Shown: positions 53,273 to 62,695, counted from the stretch's first letter. The stretch: DNA of 64,000 nt from Leucobacter luti (GCF_004217175.1 NZ_SHKI01000009.1:1-64000); one strand, 5' to 3'. Notes: generated by a model from the sequence alone, not told the origin. A program made the numbers and translations.

Positions 53273-54514
53273 CTATTCGTGGGTGCCCGTCTCGGGCCAC
53301 TCGGTGGTGAGGTACGCCTCGAGCGCGCGGTGCCTGAACGAGTAGCGGCGCCCGCGCTGCACGATCCCGCGCACGGTGTCGAGGCGCTGGGCGAACGGCC
53401 CAACGCTCGCCGCCGTCGCGTAGCCCATCGACTTCGCGATGCCCGTGGCCGTACGAAGCTCGGGAGCAGCCGCAGCGAGCGTCTCCACGAACTCCCGCTC
53501 CTTCGCAGGTAACCGGTCGAGGATCCGCTCGACGTGCGCCGTGGCCTCGTGCTTGGCCGCGTCCCACCCGCTGAGTACGTCCTCGAGGGTGATCACCGCG
53601 CTCTGCCCGGCGTACCAGGCGCGCTCGCCGGCGAGCTGGAAGAGGAACGGCTCGCCGCGGCAGAGCTCGACCAGCTTCTCCGCGGCCTCACTCGTCATGC
53701 GCACCCGCGCGGGAGCGCCCTCTCCGGTGCGCACCTCCCACCCGGGATCGGTAAACGGGGCGAGCGCCAGGCGAAAGTCGTCGTCCGAGATCGGGACGAG
53801 CGTGGTCGACGCGAAGCGGCGCGCAAAGGTCGCGCCGGTGCGCGAGGATGCCTTCTCCGCAAACTCCGGCAGCCCGGTGAGGTACACGGCCAGGGGCAGG
53901 GCGCGCTCGTGGAGTACGCCGCCGGGCAGCTCGATCGGCACGCGCGTGGTGATGGCGTCGCCGAGGCTGATGAGGAGCTGCGAGAGTGCGTGCTCGTTCG
54001 TGACGTTCTGGATCTCGTCGATGTGGATGATCACCACGGTGCGGTCCCGGATCGCCGCGGTCCCCACCGCTTCGAGGAGCTCCGTGAGGGCGGTGTACGG
54101 CTCGGGCCCGGCGACGCGGTCGATGGTCAGCGAGATCCCGCTCGCCGCGACCTGCCGTACCCGGCCCAGGATGTCGGTGATCCGGCGCTCCCGGGAGGCG
54201 GCGAGGCCCGCGAGGTCGGCGAGGTGGAGCACCGCGGCCGCGACCGCCTTGAGCGGGTCGGTGCCGATGGGAAGCCGCACCTGCGGTGTCACCCAGGCGC
54301 CCTCGGCCGCTGCCGCGGCGGCGATGCGCCGCACCAGCGTTGATTTGCCGAGCCCCGGCTCGCCGGTGATGGTGCGGCCGCGCTCGTTGAGGCCCGCGAG
54401 GAGGCGGGGTTTGAGCACCCGCTCCCAGTCGCTCTGCTGGTCCACCCGGCCGGCCCAGACCTCCGGGACCGTATCCGAGCCCGGAGTGAAAGGGTTACTT
54501 GTGGCGTCGCGCAT
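53273..54514 (-). CDS. Orphan AAA ATPase with P-loop and winged-helix-like C-terminus
   Basis: A 413-aa ATPase: the P-loop is TGEPGLGKSTLVRR (about 50-63), Walker B-like HIDEIQNV, and a sensor region FARRFASTTLVPI. The C-terminal third (ILDRLPAKEREFVETLAA, then SVGPFAQRLDTVRGIVQRG) looks like a winged helix, as in ATPases of the AAA_16/STAND group related to ORC/Cdc6-like or Archaeal ATPase families. It is not next to a partner gene; the flanking genes concern amines. It has an unusual AT-rich promoter. It could be a transcription regulator, a plasmid- or phage-derived factor, or a defence ATPase. Confidence 0.65.
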   Translation of the reverse strand: MRDATSNPFTPGSDTVPEVWAGRVDQQSDWERVLKPRLLAGLNERGRTITGEPGLGKSTLVRRIAAAAAAEGAWVTPQVRLPIGTDPLKAVAAAVLHLADLAGLAASRERRITDILGRVRQVAASGISLTIDRVAGPEPYTALTELLEAVGTAAIRDRTVVIIHIDEIQNVTNEHALSQLLISLGDAITTRVPIELPGGVLHERALPLAVYLTGLPEFAEKASSRTGATFARRFASTTLVPISDDDFRLALAPFTDPGWEVRTGEGAPARVRMTSEAAEKLVELCRGEPFLFQLAGERAWYAGQSAVITLEDVLSGWDAAKHEATAHVERILDRLPAKEREFVETLAAAAPELRTATGIAKSMGYATAASVGPFAQRLDTVRGIVQRGRRYSFRHRALEAYLTTEWPETGTHE

Positions 54515-54560
54515 GTGTAAACATTAACTGAGATTTAGATATTTTTGTTAACATTAACCA
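54515..54560 (-). promoter_or_regulatory. AT-rich promoter with spaced AACATTAAC repeats
   Basis: Just upstream of the ATPase start, AACATTAAC occurs at 54520-54528 and 54550-54558 as a direct repeat 30 bp apart, with GATTTAGATATTTTTGTT between. The first copy begins 5 bp from the start codon, so a bound protein would block transcription or translation. The AT content is far above the surrounding DNA. Confidence 0.5.
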
Positions 54561-54621
54561 CGCGGATCGGGCCGTGTTACTTGTCCCGCCCGGAGCGGGA
54601 GCCGTGGCCCGGCCCCTCGCC

Positions 54622-56034
54622 CTACTCGTACATCGCGATATTGATGGGCCCGGTGAGGTCCGGTGCCGGCGCTCTGAACCCGCGGGTCTTGATCACGAGG
54701 TACACCGCTCCGAGCGCGAGCCAGATTCCGCCGATGATCATCGACACGGTGTCGAGGCTGAGCCACAGCCAGATGTTGATCACCACACCGATGCCGGGCA
54801 CCACCACGAAGGTGAGCCAGGCACCAGGGCCGCGGCGCTTCAGGAACCTGAAGAACACGAAGATCACCGACAGGTTGACGCAGGTAAACGCGATGAACGC
54901 GCCGAAGTTGATCATCGAGGCGGCCTGATCAAGATCGATAAACAGCGCGGTCAGGGCGATCGCGGCGACGATGAGCACGTTCACCACGGGCACGCCCGTG
55001 CGCGGGTTGACGCTGCCGAAGAGGCGCTTCGGCAGGGCACCGTCGCGACCCATTGCGTAGAGCAGGCGCGCGGCGCTCATCTGCTGCGTGATCCCGCAGC
55101 CGAGCACCGCCATCATGTACCCACCCACGAAGATCGCCTGGAACGCGGCCCCGCCGATGTACTTCGCAATCTCGGGAGACGCCCCGACGATGTCGCCGAG
55201 CAGCGTCACATCTGGGAAGAGCACCTGCATCACGTAGGTCACCGAGATGAAGAATGCGCCCGCGACCCCGATAATAATGAAGATCGCGCGGGGAATGTCG
55301 CGCTCGGGGCGCTCGGCTTCCTCGGCGAGCGTGGAGACAGCGTCGAAGCCGAGGAACGAGAGAGCGAGGATCGCGGCACCGGCGGTGATCGCGGCGAGCT
55401 GCACGTCGCCCGAGATAAACGGGCGGATCGTGAACTCGGCACCGTTCGCGCCGTTCGTGATATTCACGATCGTGAGCACCACGAACACCACGGCGACGAC
55501 GAGCTGGATCCCCACGAGCAGGATGTTCATGCTCGCGGCGAGCTTCACCCCGACCAGGTTCATCGCCGTGCAGATCGCGACGGTGAGCAGCACCCACACC
55601 CAGAACGGCACCTCGGGGAACACCGCCCCCATGTAGATCGCCGAAAGGATCGCGTTGATCATCGGGAGCAGCAGGTAGTCGAGGGTCGCCGCCCAGCCCA
55701 CGAGGAAGCCAAGGTGCGCGTTGATCGCTTCCTTCGCGTACGTGTACGCGGAGCCCGCGATCGGGAAGAACCGCACCATGCGTGAGTAGCTGAACGCGGT
55801 GAACAGGACGGCCACCATGACGACCAGGTACGCGAGCGGGACGTGCCCGTTGGTCTCGGCCGCAACGATGCCGAACATGTCGAACACCGCGAGCGGCGCC
55901 ATGTAGGCGAGCCCGATGAACACGAGGTGCCGCAGCTTCAGGGTGCGCTTGAGCGCCCCGGGCTGCGGGGCGACGACCCTGGCGATCTGGTCGTCACCCG
56001 CGGCGACGGCGGAGTGGGATGGCAACGATGACAT
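54622..56034 (-). CDS. APC-family amino acid/polyamine permease
   Basis: A 470-aa transporter with 12 predicted helices. The APC signature is in the first segment (KLRHLVFIGLAYMAPLAVFD, then YSRMVRFFPIAGSAYTYAKE) and LALSFLGFDAVSTLAEEAERP is the conserved loop after helix 5. It resembles PuuP putrescine and YdgF-like amino acid importers. It is upstream of the ATPase gene and downstream of the amidohydrolase gene on the same strand, possibly forming an operon with the latter. Confidence 0.88.
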   Translation of the reverse strand: MSSLPSHSAVAAGDDQIARVVAPQPGALKRTLKLRHLVFIGLAYMAPLAVFDMFGIVAAETNGHVPLAYLVVMVAVLFTAFSYSRMVRFFPIAGSAYTYAKEAINAHLGFLVGWAATLDYLLLPMINAILSAIYMGAVFPEVPFWVWVLLTVAICTAMNLVGVKLAASMNILLVGIQLVVAVVFVVLTIVNITNGANGAEFTIRPFISGDVQLAAITAGAAILALSFLGFDAVSTLAEEAERPERDIPRAIFIIIGVAGAFFISVTYVMQVLFPDVTLLGDIVGASPEIAKYIGGAAFQAIFVGGYMMAVLGCGITQQMSAARLLYAMGRDGALPKRLFGSVNPRTGVPVVNVLIVAAIALTALFIDLDQAASMINFGAFIAFTCVNLSVIFVFFRFLKRRGPGAWLTFVVVPGIGVVINIWLWLSLDTVSMIIGGIWLALGAVYLVIKTRGFRAPAPDLTGPINIAMYE

Positions 56035-56079
56035 CTGCTGACTTCTTTCAGTGGGAGGGGATTCGGGAATGACGAGCGG

Positions 56080-57795
56080 TTAGTGCGTGTGGCAGTGGTG
56101 ACTGTCGTCTGGTTCAGCGCAGCTCTGGCCGGCCCCCGCCGGATCCTGCACCTGTGCGGCGGCCGCGACCCCGCCGAGTTCCCCCCGGACGTCGTGGATC
56201 GCGGATCCGCCCACGACGGTGAGATCCGCCCGCTGCGCGAGCAGCTCGGCGGGCTCCATAGCGTAGAGATCGCCTGACCACACCACGAGGTCGGCGAGCA
56301 TCCCCTCCCGCAGCACGCCGACCGTGTCCTCGCGGTGGAACGCCTCGGCGCCCCCGGTCGTGTACGCGCGCAGTGCGCGGTCGAGGTCGAGCCGCTCCCC
56401 GCCGGTCCAGGCGTCAGAACCGTCGAGCCGCGCGCGCGTCATGGCGCTGTAGAGCCCCACCAGCGGGTCCATCTCCCCCACCTGCCAGTCGCTCGAGAAC
56501 GTGACGCGCGCGCCGGATTCGATCATCGACTTGAACCGCCACGCACGGTCCCAGCGCGCCTCCCCCACGTTTTCCATCCACGTACCGGCGACGAGGTCGG
56601 GTGAGGCGTGGCGCGGCTGCATCGCGGCGACGACCCCGAGTTCTGCAAAGCGCGGCAGGTCTTCGGGCGCGAGGCACTCGACGTGCACGATGCCGTGGCG
56701 CGCGTCGCGCACGCCGTTCGCGCGCTGCGCCGCCGCGATCGAGTCGAGGGTGAGCTGGATCCCCCAGTCGCCCGTCGCGTGCGTGTGCACCTGGTAGCCC
56801 AGGCGATCGAGCTCCACGAAGAGCTTGGTGAACTCGGTGGGCGGCAAGCTCGGCTGGCCCCGGTGGCCGGGGCGATTCGCGTAATCCTCGAGCATCGCGG
56901 CCGTGTGCGGCTCGATCACGTCGTCCGCGTAGAGCTTCACGGGGCCGAGCGAGAACCGCTCGTGCTGGGGAGTCTCGCGGATTGCCTCGGTGATGCGCGA
57001 ACGGAAGTCACCGTCGGCCCCCACCGCGTGATAGATCGCGGCGATCGTGCGCGACGTGAGCTTGCCCTCGCGCTCCGCGCGGGCAAACAGGTCGAGTTCC
57101 GCGAGCGGCACCTGAGGCTCCACGACGGTGGTGATGCCCACGCTCGCGGCCATCTCCAGGCTGTTCGTGATCTTGCGGTAGCGACGGTCGGGCGAGTACA
57201 TGGGGATGTCGCGCTGCAGCTCGGCAAGGCCCGCGATCGTCATCGCACTCGTGTAAAAATCAGTTACCCAGCCGGTCGGCTCGCCGGTGGTGGGGTCGAG
57301 CTCCGGGTTGCCCCACGCGATGTCGCCCCCGTTCAGGATCCCCAGCTTGGCGAGCGCCGGGCGGTTGAGCCACACCGAGTGCTGGTCGTACGTGGTGATG
57401 AACACGGGGCGATCCGTCACACCGACCAGGTCATCGGCGTTGGGACGGCGCCCCTCCACCACCGAGTACAGCGCGTTCTCCGCGCAGATCCAGTCGAGCT
57501 CGGGGTGCGTCTCCGCGAACTCGGCGATGCGCGAGCGCACCACGTCGAGGCTCTGCACCTGATCGAGGCTCACGGCGAGATCGTCGAAGCCGAGGAGCAG
57601 GTGGTTGTGCGTGTCGGCGACGCCCGGGGTGAGCAGGCGCCCCTCGAGCTGCACCGTGCGGCGGGCGGCTGGGGCATCTGCGGCCGAGCCGACGTAGCTG
57701 ATCTTGTCACCGGTGACGCCGAGCGCCTCGGCCCACGGGCGGGCGGGGTCGAACGTGCGGATGCGTCCGCCGGTGTAGAGGGTGTCGACGGCCAT
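56080..57795 (-). CDS. Large amidohydrolase (YtcJ-like)
   Basis: A 571-aa amidohydrolase-3 family protein, with VADTHNHLLLGFDD as its metal motif, HTHATGDWG and HVECLAP later, and SDWQVGEMDP at the end of the core. YtcJ-type enzymes act on N-substituted amides or imino compounds, but most are uncharacterised. It ends in a Cys/His-rich tail (CAEPDDSHHCHTH) that is not part of the fold. It is divergent from the TetR gene and likely repressed by it, with the permease as its transporter. Confidence 0.82.
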   Translation of the reverse strand: MAVDTLYTGGRIRTFDPARPWAEALGVTGDKISYVGSAADAPAARRTVQLEGRLLTPGVADTHNHLLLGFDDLAVSLDQVQSLDVVRSRIAEFAETHPELDWICAENALYSVVEGRRPNADDLVGVTDRPVFITTYDQHSVWLNRPALAKLGILNGGDIAWGNPELDPTTGEPTGWVTDFYTSAMTIAGLAELQRDIPMYSPDRRYRKITNSLEMAASVGITTVVEPQVPLAELDLFARAEREGKLTSRTIAAIYHAVGADGDFRSRITEAIRETPQHERFSLGPVKLYADDVIEPHTAAMLEDYANRPGHRGQPSLPPTEFTKLFVELDRLGYQVHTHATGDWGIQLTLDSIAAAQRANGVRDARHGIVHVECLAPEDLPRFAELGVVAAMQPRHASPDLVAGTWMENVGEARWDRAWRFKSMIESGARVTFSSDWQVGEMDPLVGLYSAMTRARLDGSDAWTGGERLDLDRALRAYTTGGAEAFHREDTVGVLREGMLADLVVWSGDLYAMEPAELLAQRADLTVVGGSAIHDVRGELGGVAAAAQVQDPAGAGQSCAEPDDSHHCHTH

Positions 57796-57844
57796 GTCTG
57801 CTCCTTGAAATTCGTGGCGGCGAGCGCAACACGTGTGCGCTACC

Positions 57845-57878
57845 GAGTTATTTAACTCAAGAGTAAATTAATTTACTC
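57845..57878. promoter_or_regulatory. Twin palindromic operators of the TetR regulator
   Basis: GAGTTA-TT-TAACTC (57845-57858) and GAGTAAAT-TA-ATTTACTC (57861-57878) are perfect palindromes two bases apart in the 145-bp gap between the divergent amidohydrolase and TetR genes. Both share the GAGTxA outer half. They are the likely binding sites for TetR dimers that control both genes. Confidence 0.75.
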
Positions 57879-57940
57879 ATTTGTCAAATAACCCGTGCTC
57901 GCGCCCCCGCACGCCGCGGCCGCCTGGCATACTTACAGCT

Positions 57941-58552
57941 ATGGCACGACCGAGCACCCAAAAGCAGCGCCGCGTCGAAGTGGTCAACGCCGCGCTCGCG
58001 GCGGCGGCGGAGCACGGGCTGCGCAACCTCTCGCTCACCGACGTGGCGAACCAGGCCGGCGTCACCCGTGGCGCTCTGCTCTACTACTACGACGACCTCG
58101 ACGCGATCCTCGTCGAGGCGCACGCCGCCGGCATGGCGCGCGTCGGCACCGAGCGCGCCGCGCTCGTGGCCCAGCAGGACACCCCGGCCGGCAAGCTCGC
58201 AGCGGCGATCGCGGCGGGCCTCCCCAGCGGCCCCGACGACGCGCTCATGCGGCTGCTCTACGAGTTCGACGTGCTCGCTGGAAAGTCGCCGCTGCACGAC
58301 GAGCTCGTGCAGCGGCTCTACGGCGAACAGCTCGAGCTCTACACCGCGATCCTCGCGGAGGGCGTGGCGAGTGGCGACTTCGCGCTCACCGGACCGCTCG
58401 GCGACACGGCGATGAACCTCGTCGCGCTCGAGGACGCGTACGGGCTGCACATCGTCGCCGGTGGCAGCATCACCGTGGCCGACGCGCAGCGCGCGATCAC
58501 CCTCTACGCGGCGCAGGCCGGCGCCGCACTGCCCGATTCAGCCGCGGGCTGA
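57941..58552 (+). CDS. TetR-family regulator
   Basis: A 203-aa repressor. The HTH is LSLTDVANQAGVTRGALLYYYDDLDAIL, followed by a mainly helical ligand domain (LLYEFDVLAGKSPLHDELVQRLY and beyond, shown in part). ATG 57941 is the family-typical start. Two palindromes at its promoter suggest autoregulation and control of the amidohydrolase-permease operon. The ligand may be the amidohydrolase substrate. Confidence 0.88.
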   Translation: MARPSTQKQRRVEVVNAALAAAAEHGLRNLSLTDVANQAGVTRGALLYYYDDLDAILVEAHAAGMARVGTERAALVAQQDTPAGKLAAAIAAGLPSGPDDALMRLLYEFDVLAGKSPLHDELVQRLYGEQLELYTAILAEGVASGDFALTGPLGDTAMNLVALEDAYGLHIVAGGSITVADAQRAITLYAAQAGAALPDSAAG

Positions 58553-58646
58553 GCCCGAGGCGGTGGGTGCGGGCCCCGCGCCCCTGCAGCATCGGCACCG
58601 CTGGCCCCGCGCCCGCCGCCGCGCCCGCCGCCGCGCCGGCACCGTC

Positions 58647-61265
58647 TCAGAGCCGCGGGTCGACCGGATCCGACTCGAGCGCGAGCACCGCAGCGACCGC
58701 CTCGTGGATCCGCCACAGCGGCTCTCCGGCGACGAGCCGGTCGAGCGCTTCGGCCCCCAGGGCGAACTCCTGCAGCGCCAGCGCGCGCTTGCGCCCCAGG
58801 TTGCGCTCGCGCAGCCGCGACAGGTTGCCGGGCCGCAGGTACTCCGGGCCGTAGATGATGCGCAGGTACTCCTGCCCGCGCACCTTCAGCCCCGGGGGCA
58901 CGAGCCCCTTCGGACCGCGCACCACGGCGGCCTCCGGCTTCACCACCATGCCCTCCCCTCCGGCGGCGGTCAGCTCGAGCCACCAGGCGGTGCCAGCCGC
59001 CTCGGACTCGGGGTCGCCGAGCACCACCGTCGTGTTGCGGGTGGGGCGGATCAGCTCGGGCGCGGCCGCGTGCAGCCGGTCCGCCACCCCCAGGTGCCAG
59101 GGGTGCGGATCCGCGTAGCGAGCCCGCCCCTCGGTGGCGAGCACCTGGAACGGGGCAAAGCTCACGCCGGTGAGGCCGTCGGTCGGTGCGACGTACTGCC
59201 GGTAGGCGCGCGTGAACGCCGCGGCGTCACCTCGCCGGTCGCGCACGCGGGCCGCGGTCGCTGCGACATCGACCCCGCGCGCGGCCGCGGCGGCGAGCCC
59301 CGCGAGCCCCGCACTCAGCGCGGCCTCGGCCGCGGCCCCCGCCGGCGCGTACACGCCGGTGAGGAGGTCGCGGGCCTTGAGCGACCACGGCAGCAGCTCG
59401 CCGTCGCACAGGATCCAATCGGTCTCGAGCTCGTCCCACAGGCCCGCCACGCTGGCAGCGTCACGGAGCCGCGCGAGCAGCTCCTCCGTGGTGTCGTGCC
59501 CGAAGAACGCGCGTCCGGTGCGGGTGGTGACCGCGCCGCTCACGCCCGGCTCGGCACCGAAGCGGCGTGCAGCCGTCGCGGCGTCACGGCAGAGCAGCAC
59601 CGTGGCGCGCGAGCCCATGTGTTTCTCCTCGCACACGACGCGCGCAACCCCGGCGGCGCGGTACGCCGCGAACGCCGCACTGGGGTGTTCGAGGAAGCCG
59701 CCCTCGGTGCTCGTGGGCGCCGGCGCCATCGTGGGCGGGAGGTATGGCAGCAGGTTCGGCGAGATCGCGAACCGGCTCAGCGTCTCGAAACCGCCGGCAG
59801 CGAACTCTTCGCGGATGCGCACACCGCCGTGCAGCCGGGTCTGCACGGAGCGGCGGCCCAGCACATCGTCCCAGCGCAGCTCAGAGTCGCCACGCGGGGC
59901 CGCCTCAGCACCGGCACCTTCGCCAGCGCCAGCACCGGCACCTGCGCCAGCCACGACCGCGGCGTCGCCCGCCTCGCCGCGCGGTGGCGCGAGCGGCCGG
60001 ATCGGGTCCGCGTAGCGGGCGAGCGCGGCGACCTGCACGATCTCGCGCTCCGGGTAGCGGAGCGCCGACAGGTGCCTGCCGAACGCGCACCCGGTATCGA
60101 GACACAGGACGTTGTTGACCCACCGCGCTTCGGACACGGGGGTGTGCCCGTGCAGCACGGTCGCGGCACCGCGGTAGTCGGCGGCCCAGTTCAGCCGCAC
60201 CGGGAGCCCGTACTCGTCTTGCTCACCGGTGGTCTCACCATACAGCGCGGCCGCCCTCACCCGGCCCGAGCTGCGCCCATGGTATGCCTCGCGCAGCCCG
60301 GCGTGCGCAACCACGAGCTTGCCGTCGTCGAGCACCAGGTGCGAGACGAGGCCGCGCACCCAGTCGATGACCGCGCGGCGAAACTCCTCGGTCTCACCGG
60401 CGAGCTGCAGCAGTGTCTCCGCCAGGCCGTGGGCTGTGCTGCGCCGTTTCCCCTCGAGCGCTGCCACGAGCTTGTCCTCGTGGTTGCCCGGCACGGCGAG
60501 CGCGTGCCCGGCGGCGGTCATCCCCATCGCCAGGCGCAGCACCCCCACCGAGTCGGGGCCGCGGTCAACGAGGTCACCGAGGAACAGGGCCCGCCGCCCC
60601 TCGGGGTGGACGGCGTCGATCGCGCGGCCCGCCGCGTCGCGCGCGATCTCGTAGCCGAGCCGGGTGAGCAGCAGTTCAAGCTCGGGGAGGCAGCCGTGCA
60701 CGTCGCCGATCGCGTCGAACGGGCCGTGGTCGTCGCGGTGGTCCGTCAGCAGCCTGCGCCGCACCACGCTCGCCGCGGCGACGTCGTCCACGGAGCTCAG
60801 CACGTGGACCCCGCGGAGCCCCTCGCTGCGCAGGCCGCGCAGCGAGCGCCGCAGCTGGTCGCGCTGGCGGCCGATCACGCGCGCCCCGCGCGGGGTGTCG
60901 TCGCGCCCGGCATCGTGCGCCAGGAGCACCGGTTCTGGCAGGTCGAAGACAATCGCAACCGGCAGCACATCGTGCGCCCGCGCGAGCTCGATCAGCGACG
61001 CCCGCGCTTGCTTCTGCACGTTCGTCGCGTCGATCACCGTGAGGAGCCCGGCCGCGAGGCGCTTGCCCGCGATGGTGTGGAGCACCTCGAACGCGGCCGC
61101 GGAAGCCGCCTGGTCGTTCGGGTCGTTTGACACCAGGCCGCGGCACTCGTCGCTTGAGACGGTCTCGTAGCGCCCAAAGTGCGCGCGGGCGAACCGCGTC
61201 TTCCCGGAGCCGGATGCCCCGATCAGCAGCACGAGGGACACCTCGGGGAGCGAAATCTCGGTCAT
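58647..61265 (-). CDS. pnkp: Polynucleotide kinase-phosphatase-ligase Pnkp
   Basis: An 872-aa RNA end-healing and sealing enzyme. Three modules are visible: N-terminal kinase (P-loop GASGSGKT, 16-23), a metallophosphatase (GDVHGC 187-192, GDLVDRG 230-236, GNHE 260-263) that removes 2',3'-cyclic phosphates, and a C-terminal nucleotidyltransferase/ligase with the lysine motif EKHMG (Lys548). A Gly/Ala linker of about 30 residues (near 435-460) separates the last two. In characterised Clostridium systems Pnkp joins with Hen1 to repair RNAs cut by ribotoxins. ATG 61265 overlaps the hen1 stop by 4 bp, proving operon pairing. Confidence 0.92.
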   Translation of the reverse strand: MTEISLPEVSLVLLIGASGSGKTRFARAHFGRYETVSSDECRGLVSNDPNDQAASAAAFEVLHTIAGKRLAAGLLTVIDATNVQKQARASLIELARAHDVLPVAIVFDLPEPVLLAHDAGRDDTPRGARVIGRQRDQLRRSLRGLRSEGLRGVHVLSSVDDVAAASVVRRRLLTDHRDDHGPFDAIGDVHGCLPELELLLTRLGYEIARDAAGRAIDAVHPEGRRALFLGDLVDRGPDSVGVLRLAMGMTAAGHALAVPGNHEDKLVAALEGKRRSTAHGLAETLLQLAGETEEFRRAVIDWVRGLVSHLVLDDGKLVVAHAGLREAYHGRSSGRVRAAALYGETTGEQDEYGLPVRLNWAADYRGAATVLHGHTPVSEARWVNNVLCLDTGCAFGRHLSALRYPEREIVQVAALARYADPIRPLAPPRGEAGDAAVVAGAGAGAGAGEGAGAEAAPRGDSELRWDDVLGRRSVQTRLHGGVRIREEFAAGGFETLSRFAISPNLLPYLPPTMAPAPTSTEGGFLEHPSAAFAAYRAAGVARVVCEEKHMGSRATVLLCRDAATAARRFGAEPGVSGAVTTRTGRAFFGHDTTEELLARLRDAASVAGLWDELETDWILCDGELLPWSLKARDLLTGVYAPAGAAAEAALSAGLAGLAAAAARGVDVAATAARVRDRRGDAAAFTRAYRQYVAPTDGLTGVSFAPFQVLATEGRARYADPHPWHLGVADRLHAAAPELIRPTRNTTVVLGDPESEAAGTAWWLELTAAGGEGMVVKPEAAVVRGPKGLVPPGLKVRGQEYLRIIYGPEYLRPGNLSRLRERNLGRKRALALQEFALGAEALDRLVAGEPLWRIHEAVAAVLALESDPVDPRL

Positions 61266-62695
61266 CTGGTCGACCCCTCCATCGTGGCGGCACCGGCTGC
61301 CGCGCCGGGCGCGGACGATTCCGCGACGTCGCCCGCGCCGCGGGTGAACACTGCCATTTGGGTGGCGGGCCCGAGCGCCGCGTCCTCGGGCCCGATCCCC
61401 GCGAAGCGCACGCTGTAGCCGTGGGCCGCACCCACGCGCTCCGCCCAGGCCGCAAACTCGGCGCGGGTCCACTCAAAGCGGTGATCGTGGTTGCGCAGCC
61501 CGCCGGGGATCAGGCCCGGGTAGTTCGCGTTGTACTCCACGTTCGGGGTGGTCACGATCACGTGCGTCGGCCGTGCCTCGGCAAACACCGTGCGCACGAG
61601 GCTCGGAATCCGATCAGCGTCAAGGTGTTCGATCACCTCCATCAGCACCATCGCGTCGAAACCGCGCAACCGGTCGTCCCGGTAGGTGAGCGACGACTGG
61701 ATCAGGCTCACCTTCCGGCGTTGCGCGTCGGACGCCTCGTCGAGGCCGAGCCGCCGCTCCGCCTGCGCGAGCGCCCGCGCCGAAACATCAGCCCCCACGA
61801 GGCGCGTGATGGCCCGGTCGCGAAACAGCGGCGCGAGCAGCGCCCCCTGGCCGCAGCCCATGTCGAGCACGCTGGTGGCGCCGAGGCTCCGGAGCTCGGC
61901 GTGCACGGCGTCCCGGCGCTGCCGGGCCAGCGAGGGCTGGGCGGCGCCGTCCGGGGCGGTCCCTGGCACCTCGGCGTCGTCCTGCGCCGCGCTGATGAGG
62001 TCGCGCTGGTGCCGCAGGAAGCGCCGCAGGATCAGTTCTTTCTCTGGGTGACTCCCCAGCCAGTCACCGCCGTGGCGCAGCAGCTTATCCGCCTCCGTGT
62101 GGTCCACCCAGTAGTGCTTCGCGTCGTCGAGCACCGGCAGCAGCACGATCAGCTGCTGCAGCGCCTGCTGCACGGTCGCGGTGCCCGTGAGTCGCACGTC
62201 GAAGATGCGGGCGTCGCCCCACTCGGGAAGCTCCGGATCGAGCGGGAGCGCGGTCGCGTCCACCCGCCACCCGAGCGGCTCCCACAGGGCCCGGATCAGG
62301 CCCTCACCCCGCTCGCAGGCGACCGTGGGCAGGTGCAACTCGAGGTCAAGCGGCGCCGCGACCCGCTCGGGGCGCGTGGCGCAGTTACCGGCGAGCGCGG
62401 TGCCGAACACGCCCCGGATCGCGCCCGTCAGCAGCGACGACGCCACGTATGGTCGATCGTTCACGTACTGGCCCAGCGTGAAGCTCTCAAGCGCCGCGCC
62501 CTGGCCGCGCACGAGCCCGATCGCGTCGACGTCGAGCAGCAGCGCAACGGTGCAGCGCTCGGCCGTGAGCTCCGTGCAAAACACCCGGGTGTCGCCCACC
62601 GAGAGCGCCCGGTGATGCAGGCGATCCGGGTGTTTGTGCAGCAGATACGTCAGGTCGGCTACCGGCGCTGAGGTGGTGCTGATCGAGAGGTACAC
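61262..62695 (-). CDS. hen1: RNA 3'-terminal 2'-O-methyltransferase Hen1
   Basis: A 477-aa bacterial Hen1. The N-terminal half (about 1-240) is the Pnkp-interacting, ligase-activating domain found only in bacterial Hen1. The C-terminal methyltransferase has SAM-binding DMGCGQG (278-284), the metal site EVIEH (353-357) and NHDHRFEWTR (402-411), matching the Mn-binding Glu and His residues. It adds a 2'-O-methyl group at the repair junction so the RNA resists re-cleavage. It is followed by pnkp with an ATGA overlap. Confidence 0.92.
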   Translation of the reverse strand: MYLSISTTSAPVADLTYLLHKHPDRLHHRALSVGDTRVFCTELTAERCTVALLLDVDAIGLVRGQGAALESFTLGQYVNDRPYVASSLLTGAIRGVFGTALAGNCATRPERVAAPLDLELHLPTVACERGEGLIRALWEPLGWRVDATALPLDPELPEWGDARIFDVRLTGTATVQQALQQLIVLLPVLDDAKHYWVDHTEADKLLRHGGDWLGSHPEKELILRRFLRHQRDLISAAQDDAEVPGTAPDGAAQPSLARQRRDAVHAELRSLGATSVLDMGCGQGALLAPLFRDRAITRLVGADVSARALAQAERRLGLDEASDAQRRKVSLIQSSLTYRDDRLRGFDAMVLMEVIEHLDADRIPSLVRTVFAEARPTHVIVTTPNVEYNANYPGLIPGGLRNHDHRFEWTRAEFAAWAERVGAAHGYSVRFAGIGPEDAALGPATQMAVFTRGAGDVAESSAPGAAAGAATMEGSTR

